From NCBI RefSeq assembly GCF_030717845.1, contig NZ_JAUZVZ010000015.1, forward strand, positions 1-64,000: a DNA stretch of 64,000 nt, in the 5' to 3' direction. Below, in pieces: positions 18,676 through 26,466 of this stretch. The notes beneath the pieces were generated by a model that saw only the letters and a program-made list of their open reading frames with translations, made no database searches and was not told the origin of the DNA. The first letter of the stretch is position 1, and every line of letters starts with the position of its first letter. The DNA comes from Alkalimonas collagenimarina (lineage in GTDB: Bacteria > Pseudomonadota > Gammaproteobacteria > Enterobacterales > Alteromonadaceae). The position numbers were made by a program, and so were the translations under genes.

Positions 18676-19974
18676 TTAAAGCAAACCAAATAATTGTGGT
18701 AAAAACTCACTGATAGCCGGTACGTAAGTCACCAGCATCAACACGGCAAACATCGCCAGATACAGTGGCAGTAAAGGCCGTATTATGGCTTCTATTCTGG
18801 TCTTCGCTATAGCGCAACTGACAAAAAGAACGCTGCCAACGGGTGGTGATACCAACCCTATCGATAAATTCAGCACCATCATGATGCCAAAGTGCAACGG
18901 ACTCATGCCTAGTTCAACAGCCACTGGTAAAAAGATAGGTGTAAAAATCAACACCGCTGGTGTCATATCCATAAAGGCACCGACCAGCAATAAAATAAGG
19001 TTGATCATCAATAAGATCAGCAGTGGATTCTCACTCAGTGTCAGCATCGCGGCACTGATTGCCTGTGGGATCTGCTCGTAAGATAAGATCCAAGACATGG
19101 CAGACGAGGTCGCGATCAGCGCCATCACAATTGCGGTGGTCTCGGCGGCTTTCATCAGGACCGCAGGCAGCTCTTTTGGTAAGACTTCACGATAGATACC
19201 TACGGCCAAAATCAGCGAATACACTACCGCTATAGCCCCAGCTTCAGTCGCGGTGAAAATACCGCTAATAATGCCGCCAATAACCAGAAAAATCATAAAC
19301 AGGCTCGGCAAAGCAGCGCCAACTTTTTGCAGCACCAGCTTCAAAGGTAATCGAGCACCCACTGGGTAGCCTTTAATTTTAGCGTAACCAGCACAAACAA
19401 TCATCAAGGCGGTTCCGAGCAAGATACCGGGCAGATAGCCAGCAACGAATAAGGCCGCAATTGAGACGCCACCACTGGCGATGGCATACACAATCAGAAT
19501 ATTACTCGGTGGAATTAACATGCCGGTGGTGGCAGCAGATGCCGTGACCGCAGCGCTATAGTTAATGTCGTAACCCTGCTTTTTCATTTCTGGCAGCATA
19601 AAGCTACCTATAGCGGATGTTGCCGCTACAGCAGAACCTGAAATCGCACCGAAGAACATGCACGACACCACATTAACCAGAGCCAAACCACCCGGCAACA
19701 TGCCAATCAGTGCCATGGCACATTCAATTAAGCGTTTGGCAATACCACCCCGCCCCATAATTAAGCCGGATAAAATAAAAAATGGGATAGCCAGTAAGGC
19801 AAAACTATTAATGCCTCCAGCCATTCGCTGCGCCATGGTGGTGACCGCCGGGATAAAATCAATGCTGAGCAACATGGTGGCCAGCGTGGCCAAACCGATG
19901 CAAAAAGAGATGGGGACATTCAGCAGCAATAAGCCAAAAAACACCACCAATAAGACAATAATTGCAAGTTCCAT
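18676..19974 (-). CDS. TRAP transporter large membrane subunit (DctM)
   Basis: 432-aa polytopic inner-membrane protein (about 12 hydrophobic segments) of the DctM family, the ion-coupled translocation subunit of a TRAP transporter. Family motifs include FFGAISGSAVAATSAIGS, the following TASAATTGMLIPPSN, and IGLVSPPVGSVLFV. Its start codon overlaps the dctQ stop. Placed beside uronate catabolic genes, it probably imports galacturonate or unsaturated/saturated galacturonate oligomers. Confidence 0.93.
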   Translation of the reverse strand: MELAIIVLLVVFFGLLLLNVPISFCIGLATLATMLLSIDFIPAVTTMAQRMAGGINSFALLAIPFFILSGLIMGRGGIAKRLIECAMALIGMLPGGLALVNVVSCMFFGAISGSAVAATSAIGSFMLPEMKKQGYDINYSAAVTASAATTGMLIPPSNILIVYAIASGGVSIAALFVAGYLPGILLGTALMIVCAGYAKIKGYPVGARLPLKLVLQKVGAALPSLFMIFLVIGGIISGIFTATEAGAIAVVYSLILAVGIYREVLPKELPAVLMKAAETTAIVMALIATSSAMSWILSYEQIPQAISAAMLTLSENPLLILLMINLILLLVGAFMDMTPAVLIFTPIFLPVAVELGMSPLHFGIMMVLNLSIGLVSPPVGSVLFVSCAIAKTRIEAIIRPLLPLYLAMFAVLMLVTYVPAISEFLPQLFGLL

Positions 19975-20474
19975 TAGTGCATTCCCTCAACTGGCTGCAT
20001 GGTTTGATGACGACTCATGCAATAGATCTGACAGAGTCCATAAAAGCTGATGAGCACCCCAGATAGTGGGATAGCAATGTAAATGTATGCCATGCGGATC
20101 CCAAGCGCTGCTGACATCTGATCCAGCTCATAGGTCAGCCGTACCAAATTGCCTCCCCCAATCACCATCACTTGAATAGCAAACAACACAACGGCAGCAG
20201 TGAGCACCAGATTGACGTTACGCTGACGCTCTACTTTCAAGCGCCGGGTCACAATATCCAAGCCCAGATGCACTCCGGTGCGATATGCAAAGGCTGCCCC
20301 AACCATGCCAATCCAGATCAACAAGCAGCGAGATAACTCTTCCGTGATCGAGCTTGGTGCTCCCAACACATAGCGGGACACCACCTGCCAACACACCACC
20401 AAAACAATGCCCGCCATTAAGCTGGCCAGAAACCATTTCAATACCGTATCCACGGTGTGGATCATCTTATTCAT
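19974..20474 (-). CDS. TRAP transporter small membrane subunit (DctQ)
   Basis: 166 aa, four hydrophobic helices, DctQ family (GAPSSITEELSRCLLIWIGMVG is partly visible as the signature around helix 2, followed by GVHLGLD). I start at 20474, with GGAGG 6 nt upstream; this ATG lies within the last codons of dctP (8-nt overlap). A longer reading from 20537 would overlap dctP by 71 nt and has no good site. Confidence 0.9.
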   Translation of the reverse strand: MNKMIHTVDTVLKWFLASLMAGIVLVVCWQVVSRYVLGAPSSITEELSRCLLIWIGMVGAAFAYRTGVHLGLDIVTRRLKVERQRNVNLVLTAAVVLFAIQVMVIGGGNLVRLTYELDQMSAALGIRMAYIYIAIPLSGVLISFYGLCQIYCMSRHQTMQPVEGMH

Positions 20475-21492
20475 GTGAAGCCTCCGCACTATCTTCATCG
20501 GTATCCAGCTCAGCAATCCGTTGCAATAACGGGCCAATATCGGTTTGCATTAAACGTTGGTGAAACGGAGCAACAGCATCACGAAAGGGTTGTTTATCTG
20601 GATAGATCACCGTAACACCAGCCGCTTTTACTGCAGCTAATGCGTCATCCGAAGCCTGATTCCACGCTTCACGCTGGTAAACAATAGAGTCTTGTGCAGC
20701 TTGAGTTAACCAGCTTTGTTGCTCCTCCGTTAGCCCCTGCCAAACCAGCAAACTCATGATCAGGACATCAGGCACCGCGGTGTGTTCATCGAGAGAATAG
20801 TAGCTGCTGAGCTCATAGTGACGAGACAAATAAAAACTGGGAGGGTTATTTTCGGCACCATCGACCACACCCTGCTGCAAGGCAGTATACAACTCGCCCC
20901 AATCAATGGGCGTGGCAGCACCGCCTAATGCCTCGACCATGCGAACGGCCGTTTGACTGTTCAACACCCTGAATTTTTTACCTCGTAAATCGGCAGGGCT
21001 ATCAATGCGGGTATTGGTTGAATAAAAACTGCGACTACCAGCGTCGTAGTAGCCAAGGCCATGTAGGCGAGCGACTTCAATTTCGCGCAATAATTGCTCA
21101 CCTATATCGCTTTCTAACACCCGCCAGTAGTGATCGTTATCCCGAAAGATGTAAGGCACACTAAACACTTGCATGGCAGGCACAAACCCCTCGAGTGGGC
21201 TCGCAGACACCTTGGTCATCGCCAGGCTGCCAATCTGTAGCAACTCAACCAATTCGCGTTCATTGCCAAGCTGACCACCGCTGTAGATCTCAATGGTCAT
21301 GCTACCATCGGAATACTCAGCCAACCGTTCCGCCATCAGCACCATGGCTTTGTGCACCACATGCTCTTGATCCAGCGTGTGCGCTAACCGCAGCGTTGTT
21401 TGTTCGCTCTCTGGCTTACAGCCTATAAGCGCCAGCGATAGCAGTAACATAGCTACAGTGTGCAACCAACTCGGTACGGATCTATTGTTCAT
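20467..21492 (-). CDS. TRAP transporter substrate-binding protein (DctP)
   Basis: 341 aa, periplasmic, with a signal peptide ending in a lipobox-like SLALIGC, so it may be lipid-anchored, unusual but not rare for DctP. Family residues seen are the conserved Arg region RGKKFRVLNSQTAVRMVEA and DGAENNPPSFYLSRHYE. First gene of dctP-dctQ-dctM; 71 bp downstream of kduI. Expected ligand: galacturonate or a short oligogalacturonide. Confidence 0.92.
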   Translation of the reverse strand: MNNRSVPSWLHTVAMLLLSLALIGCKPESEQTTLRLAHTLDQEHVVHKAMVLMAERLAEYSDGSMTIEIYSGGQLGNERELVELLQIGSLAMTKVSASPLEGFVPAMQVFSVPYIFRDNDHYWRVLESDIGEQLLREIEVARLHGLGYYDAGSRSFYSTNTRIDSPADLRGKKFRVLNSQTAVRMVEALGGAATPIDWGELYTALQQGVVDGAENNPPSFYLSRHYELSSYYSLDEHTAVPDVLIMSLLVWQGLTEEQQSWLTQAAQDSIVYQREAWNQASDDALAAVKAAGVTVIYPDKQPFRDAVAPFHQRLMQTDIGPLLQRIAELDTDEDSAEASHE

Positions 21493-21563
21493 GTTCAGTC
21501 CTACCCTGTTGTGAGTGGGCGTATCTAACGTACGCCTTACTCAATAAAATTGATTTGCGTCAC

Positions 21564-22406
21564 TTAGCGCAGATCGCTCGGCGGAAACTTATCCATATCG
21601 TGATAGTCGAGGTTTTCCCCCGCCATGCCCCAGATAAAGGCATAATTGCTGGTACCACAACCACTGTGAATCGACCAGGCCGGAGATACAACAGCCTGCT
21701 CGTTCGCCATCCAGATATGCCGCGTCTGCTGCGGTTGCCCCATAAAGTGACAGACCCCTTGCTCATCGGCTAAGTCAAAGTAGAAATACGCTTCCATCCG
21801 ACGATCATGTTGGTGCGCTGGCATGGTGTTCCAAACACTGCCAGGCTTTAATACCGTCAGCCCCATTTGCAACTGACAGGTTTGCACCACATCCCGGATC
21901 ATCAGCTGATGAATCGCTCGCTCATTCGAGGTTTCCTGAGAGCCCATTTGCAGCACCGTACAGGTATCCATAGTCAGATGCTTGGTCGGAAACGATTGAT
22001 GAGCCGGTGCCGAGTTGAAATAAAACTTGGCGGGCTTACTGCCATCATCACTGTGGAAGCTCACGTCTTTTGCTCCCATCCCGACATACAGGCCTTCTTT
22101 ATTTTTCAATGGATACTTGGTGCCATCGACCACAACGCTGCCGGCTGCGCCCACGTTGATCACACCCAACTCGCGTCGCTGTAAAAAGAAATCCGCTTTT
22201 AATGCATCGACCGTTTCCAGTTGTACAGCGGCGGCAACCGGAACGGCACTGCCGATCAGTACACGCTCATAATGGGTGTAGCACAACACCAGCGCATCAG
22301 GCTGCATCAGGTTATCCACCAGAAAATGCTGACGCAACTGCTCGGTATCGTAGTGCTTCACGTCATCAGGATGGGTCGGGTAACGGCTATCAAAAATAAT
22401 TTGCAT
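21564..22406 (-). CDS. kduI: 5-keto-4-deoxyuronate isomerase
   Basis: Cupin-fold isomerase that turns 4-deoxy-L-threo-5-hexosulose uronate (from unsaturated galacturonate) into 2,5-diketo-3-deoxygluconate. FDSRYPTHPDDVKHYDT at the N-terminus, MGAKDVSFHSDD, and the metal-binding MPAHQHDRRMEAYFYF region are characteristic. 280 aa from the ATG at 22406 (GAGG just upstream) matches E. coli KduI (278). Pairs with kduD 25 bp upstream. Its presence implies that unsaturated products are made, although no lyase is in the window. Confidence 0.96.
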   Translation of the reverse strand: MQIIFDSRYPTHPDDVKHYDTEQLRQHFLVDNLMQPDALVLCYTHYERVLIGSAVPVAAAVQLETVDALKADFFLQRRELGVINVGAAGSVVVDGTKYPLKNKEGLYVGMGAKDVSFHSDDGSKPAKFYFNSAPAHQSFPTKHLTMDTCTVLQMGSQETSNERAIHQLMIRDVVQTCQLQMGLTVLKPGSVWNTMPAHQHDRRMEAYFYFDLADEQGVCHFMGQPQQTRHIWMANEQAVVSPAWSIHSGCGTSNYAFIWGMAGENLDYHDMDKFPPSDLR

Positions 22407-22431
22407 ACAATCCTCTTCTTTATTCATTAAA

Positions 22432-23190
22432 TTAACGGGCTAGCCAGCCACCATCGACTGCCAATACATGACCATTAACATACTGGCTGGCAGCAGAGGC
22501 TAAAAATACCGCAGCTCCGGTTAAGTCCTCAGGCTCTCCCCAGCGAGCCGCGGGGATCCGATCCAAAATAGCCGCATTACGCGCTTCATCCGCCTGCAAT
22601 GCTGCGGTGTTATCGGTGCGAAAGTAACCTGGAGCAATGGCATTGACCTGAATATTGTGGCAGGCCCATTCGTTGGCTAATGCTTTGGTGACGCCTGCAA
22701 TCGCATGCTTACTTGCCGTATAGGCTGGTACCGTGATACCACCACTGTAAGAAAGCATGGAGGCGATATTAATAATTTTTCCGCTTTTCCGGGCAATCAT
22801 GTCACGCCCAAGCAACTGACACAGCAAAAAGGCCGAGTCAAGATTGACGGCGATGACTTTACGCCATTCATCCATCGGGAACTGATCGGCAGGCGCACGA
22901 AAGATGGTGCCACCACAGTTGACCAAAATGTCTACTGCCCCTTGATCCTGTGCAGCAGCAGCAAGCTCCCGCACCGCGGATTCATCCGATAAATCAGCTG
23001 ACAGCGCTTGAGCCTGATGACCAGCTTGCTGAATTTTCTGCACTGTGGCATCGCACCCTCCTGCAGCCGAACTGGCACAAAGCACCTTGGCTCCGGCCTC
23101 CGCCACAGCCATAGCAATGGCCTGGCCTAAACCACGACTGGCTCCGGTGACAAGGGCTGTTTTCCCCTGCAATGAAAATAGTGCTGACAT
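22432..23190 (-). CDS. kduD: 2-deoxy-D-gluconate 3-dehydrogenase / diketodeoxygluconate reductase
   Basis: Short-chain dehydrogenase reducing 2,5-diketo-3-deoxygluconate to KDG. Cofactor motif TGASRGLGQ at about residue 15, catalytic Ser-Tyr-Lys in ASMLSYSGG and PAYTASKHA, C-terminal NGHVLAVDGGWLAR. 252 aa from the ATG at 23190 (AAGGAG 6 nt before) equals E. coli KduD. It is the first gene of the long minus-strand run kduD-kduI-dctPQM-iclR-lacI. Confidence 0.95.
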   Translation of the reverse strand: MSALFSLQGKTALVTGASRGLGQAIAMAVAEAGAKVLCASSAAGGCDATVQKIQQAGHQAQALSADLSDESAVRELAAAAQDQGAVDILVNCGGTIFRAPADQFPMDEWRKVIAVNLDSAFLLCQLLGRDMIARKSGKIINIASMLSYSGGITVPAYTASKHAIAGVTKALANEWACHNIQVNAIAPGYFRTDNTAALQADEARNAAILDRIPAARWGEPEDLTGAAVFLASAASQYVNGHVLAVDGGWLAR

Positions 23191-23425
23191 GCCGAACTCC
23201 TTAAGTCTTTCCTGCAACCAAAATAATTTTCTGTCACCAGATCGCCACTCTGAGCCACATTTCCATCATTCAATTTTGTTCAAATATGGAACAAGCTCAA
23301 AATTCAATCAACCTCAAAGAGAAATAAAATCATACACTTAATATAAAAAACTCATTTTAAAGTGCTTCAATGTAGATTTTATTGCCGTCCCTCAATTGAC
23401 AGAAATAACGACTTGGTGCTAGCTT

Positions 23426-23443
23426 TTTGCCATCGGTGGCACA
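23426..23443. promoter_or_regulatory. Operator 1 in the divergent control region
   Basis: TTTGCCATC|GGTGGCACA, same 18-bp palindrome family. It lies closer to kduD and is the distal site for the receptor promoter. Confidence 0.75.
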
Positions 23444-23458
23444 CAATTGCAAGCTTTT

Positions 23459-23476
23459 TTTGCCACCGGTAGACAA
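23459..23476. promoter_or_regulatory. Operator 2 in the divergent control region
   Basis: TTTGCCACC|GGTAGACAA. Its centre is 33 bp from operator 1, the same distance as in the polygalacturonase promoter. Bases 2-7 (TTGCCA) can serve as the -35 box of the receptor promoter. Confidence 0.78.
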
Positions 23477-23487
23477 AACAATAATAT
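23460..23487 (+). promoter_or_regulatory. Candidate promoter of the TonB receptor operon
   Basis: TTGCCA (23460-23465), 16-bp spacer, TAATAT (23482-23487): same spacing and same operator overlap as the polygalacturonase promoter. Confidence 0.45.
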
Positions 23488-23622
23488 CAGCCTAGTATTC
23501 GATAAGGTACTTTGCAAGCACAACGAATAAAACAAATCATCAGGGGCAGCCTGGCTGTTCCAAATAATGATAATGCCGGCATATATCGGCGATAAAAAAA
23601 GATTAAGGAAGAGGTGAACAAC

Positions 23623-26388
23623 ATGGCTACTCCGAAAACACAATTCCGACCCAACAGGCTCTGTCGGGCACTGACCTTAGCAGGTCTGGTCTCTCTGCTA
23701 GGTGTCTCACCGATGCTGCTGGCCGAAGAAAATGACCCTGAGGCTGAAGCTCAAACCCAAGAACCCATTGAAGTCATTTCCGTAACGGGAAGTTTTCGCG
23801 GTAGCTTGGCTAGCGCACTGAACCAAAAGCGCTTTGAAACGGGTGCGACCGATACCATCAAAGCAGAAGATATTGCAGACTTTCCTGATTTAAACCTTGC
23901 AGAGTCGCTACAGCGCATTCCTGGCGTCGCCATCAGCCGTGTTGCTGGTGAAGGCCGCCAAATCTCCGTTCGTGGTTTGGGCCCAGACTTTACCCGGGTT
24001 CGTATCAACGGCATGGAAGCACAATCCACCAGCGGCGGTACCGATGCGGTCGGCGGTGCCAACCGCGGCCGTGGTTTTGATTTTAATACCTTTTCATCCG
24101 ACTTATTCAGCGAATTGACGGTACGTAAAACTGCATCAGCCAATGTTGAGGAAGGCTCCTTAGGTGCCACGGTCGACTTACGCACCGCTCGCCCCTTTGA
24201 TTACGATGGTATGACTTTCGCAGCAAATGTGCAGGCAGGTTATAACGATCGTTCAGAAGAAATCGATCCAAAAGGTTCTTTCTTATTCAGCAATATTTTT
24301 GCCGACGGTACCATGGGTATTTTGGTCTCTGCAGCCTTCTCTGAACGTAATATTTTGGACGAAGGTTCCAGTACCGTGCGTTGGGACAATGTCAATGATT
24401 TTGGCAGTTACCGTGGTGATGCTGAAGCGCCGGAACTCACTGAGCTGAACGAAGCATTCCGCCCACGTTTGCCCCGCTACGATTCATATCTGCACAACGT
24501 AAAACGGACTGGTTTGGCGACCGCTTTTGAATACCGCCCTACCTATGAAACCCGCTTTAACCTGGACATTCTGTACTCTAAAGACGACTCCACCCGTCAA
24601 GAAGCCTTTATGCAAGGCATTCTAAATAATACCAGTCTGGCCAATGCAATGAATGTGCTCGACTATGAAGTGGACAATAGCAATACCGCCACCTTTGGCT
24701 CTTTCCAGAATGCGCTGGTTCGGAATGAACTTCGTTACGATGAACTCTCGACCGAGTTCCTGCAATTTACCTTAAGTGCTCAACATCAGCTGTCCGACAA
24801 CCTAAAAGTGGATGGCATGATAGGTCGGGCCACCTCTGAATTTGATAACCCGATTCAAACCACTGTCGTGATGGAAAAAGCTGGCCTTGATTTTAGTTAC
24901 GATTACCGTGGTAATAAACGAGACAATCCTGAATTAGTCTTCGGTGCCGGTGCCTATGATGCCAATGGCTGGGCCACCAACAGCGTGCGCTTGCGTCCTC
25001 TCGGAGCAAAAAACACCTTTGATAATGCGGCCTTAAACTTCGAGTATGTACTGAATGAATTTATGACCATTCGAAGTGGCTTGCACTATAAAAACTTTGA
25101 ATTTGAAACCACGGAAGCCCGTCGCAGTTCTGAAAACACAGCTGGGGTTGAAATGACTCCAGATCTGATCATGAACTACAGCTCAGGTGTTGGAGCCGCT
25201 AATTGGCTGGTGCCAGATTTAGCTGCTATTGACGCACGCTATAATATTTACAGCAATACTGGTGAATTTGCCGTCAGTACCGACAATCGCCGGGTCGACA
25301 ACTATACAGCGGAAGAAAGAACTCTAGGTGCCTATCTGCAACTGGCGTTTGAAACAGAGTTAGGTGATACCTTGATCCGCGGTGATGTCGGTGGACGTTA
25401 TGTTAGGACCGACCAATCATCAACAGCCTGGGCCAACATTGGTGGTACCCAAGAGCTGGTCACTGCCGAACATGACTACAATGAGTTTTTACCATCCTTG
25501 AATTTGGTATTTGAGCCTCTGGATGATGTCATCATCCGTTTTGGCTATGCCGAAGTGATGTCTCGTGCTGGCTTGGGTAGCATCAGACCAAACGTATCGG
25601 TTTCCGTATCCGGTGGCGCTCGTTCAATTAGTGGTGGCAACCCAACACTGGAGCCAACCAAAGCCAAAACCTATGATTTGGGCTTGGAGTTATATTTCGA
25701 CAACGAATCATTGCTGGGTGTTGCTGTTTTCCGCAAGGATATCGACAGCTTTGTACAGGGCCTGCGTGAAACCAAACCCTTTACTGAAACTGGCTTGCCT
25801 ATTCAAGCAGCGATTGATGCCTGTAATGCAGGGCCTGGCTATGGCGAGGCAACCGGCTGTACTGAAAACGAGCCATGGGATACCACTACACCGCTGAATG
25901 CACCCGGTGGCAACTTGTACGGCTATGAAGTGCAATACCAAATGCCATTTAGCTTTTTGCCTGAGTTCTGGGACCGGTTTGGCTTTATTGGTAACTATAC
26001 GTACGTGAAAGCACAAATGGACTACATCAACAATACCGGCATCGTATTAGCGACCCGTGATTTAACCGGTTTATCTGAAAACACTCGTAGTGCAACGCTA
26101 TATTACGAAGATGATAAATTTGCTGCCCGGGTGTCTATGGCCTATCGTTCCAGTTACCTGACCAATGCGCTTGGTCGTAACGGCAACGATATGGAAGGGA
26201 CCAATGCCACTCGCAATATTGATGCCTCGCTGTCGTACCAGTTGAATGACCAATGGAAGCTGACGTTTGAAGCGCTCAACCTAACCGATGAAGTGGATGA
26301 CCAATGGGTCGATTCAAGCGGCAACCGTTTGACCTATTACCATGCCACCGGTCGTCAGTACTACCTGGGCGCACAATACCGGTTCTAA
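23623..26388 (+). CDS. TonB-dependent receptor for pectin oligosaccharides
   Basis: Outer-membrane 22-strand barrel transporter, 921 aa, of the large carbohydrate-linked TonB receptor group common in Alteromonadales and Caulobacter. Signal peptide of about 37 residues; probable TonB box PIEVISVTGSFRGS; plug domain with ADFPDLNLAESLQRIPGVAI and RQISVRGLGPDFTRVRINGM; C-terminal strand ending RQYYLGAQYRF with the terminal Phe. GAGGTG precedes the ATG; an in-frame GTG at 23614 is an alternative start. It heads the plus operon with the GH105, CE8 and CE12 enzymes, so esterified galacturonan or rhamnogalacturonan fragments are the likely cargo. Confidence 0.93.
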   Translation: MATPKTQFRPNRLCRALTLAGLVSLLGVSPMLLAEENDPEAEAQTQEPIEVISVTGSFRGSLASALNQKRFETGATDTIKAEDIADFPDLNLAESLQRIPGVAISRVAGEGRQISVRGLGPDFTRVRINGMEAQSTSGGTDAVGGANRGRGFDFNTFSSDLFSELTVRKTASANVEEGSLGATVDLRTARPFDYDGMTFAANVQAGYNDRSEEIDPKGSFLFSNIFADGTMGILVSAAFSERNILDEGSSTVRWDNVNDFGSYRGDAEAPELTELNEAFRPRLPRYDSYLHNVKRTGLATAFEYRPTYETRFNLDILYSKDDSTRQEAFMQGILNNTSLANAMNVLDYEVDNSNTATFGSFQNALVRNELRYDELSTEFLQFTLSAQHQLSDNLKVDGMIGRATSEFDNPIQTTVVMEKAGLDFSYDYRGNKRDNPELVFGAGAYDANGWATNSVRLRPLGAKNTFDNAALNFEYVLNEFMTIRSGLHYKNFEFETTEARRSSENTAGVEMTPDLIMNYSSGVGAANWLVPDLAAIDARYNIYSNTGEFAVSTDNRRVDNYTAEERTLGAYLQLAFETELGDTLIRGDVGGRYVRTDQSSTAWANIGGTQELVTAEHDYNEFLPSLNLVFEPLDDVIIRFGYAEVMSRAGLGSIRPNVSVSVSGGARSISGGNPTLEPTKAKTYDLGLELYFDNESLLGVAVFRKDIDSFVQGLRETKPFTETGLPIQAAIDACNAGPGYGEATGCTENEPWDTTTPLNAPGGNLYGYEVQYQMPFSFLPEFWDRFGFIGNYTYVKAQMDYINNTGIVLATRDLTGLSENTRSATLYYEDDKFAARVSMAYRSSYLTNALGRNGNDMEGTNATRNIDASLSYQLNDQWKLTFEALNLTDEVDDQWVDSSGNRLTYYHATGRQYYLGAQYRF

Positions 26389-26410
26389 TCGATTGCCCTA
26401 AGGACTCCCT

Positions 26411-26436
26411 TGGGCCATGGATGGCCCATATTTTTT
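26411..26436 (+). terminator. Hairpin with T-tract after the TonB receptor
   Basis: TGGGCCAT-GG-ATGGCCCA followed by ATATTTTTTG. It probably terminates most receptor transcripts and lets a fraction through to the enzyme genes. Confidence 0.75.
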
Positions 26437-26466
26437 GTCTAGTCATGCATTAACAGGTGTTTTATT

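Larger units (their letters stand above)
23191..23622. other. Divergent control region kduD / TonB receptor
   Basis: 432 bp without a gene between two divergent operons of the pectin cluster. The half nearest the receptor carries two operators 33 bp apart and a candidate promoter; the part near kduD (about 23220-23400) is AT-rich with nothing else I can name. Confidence 0.7.
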
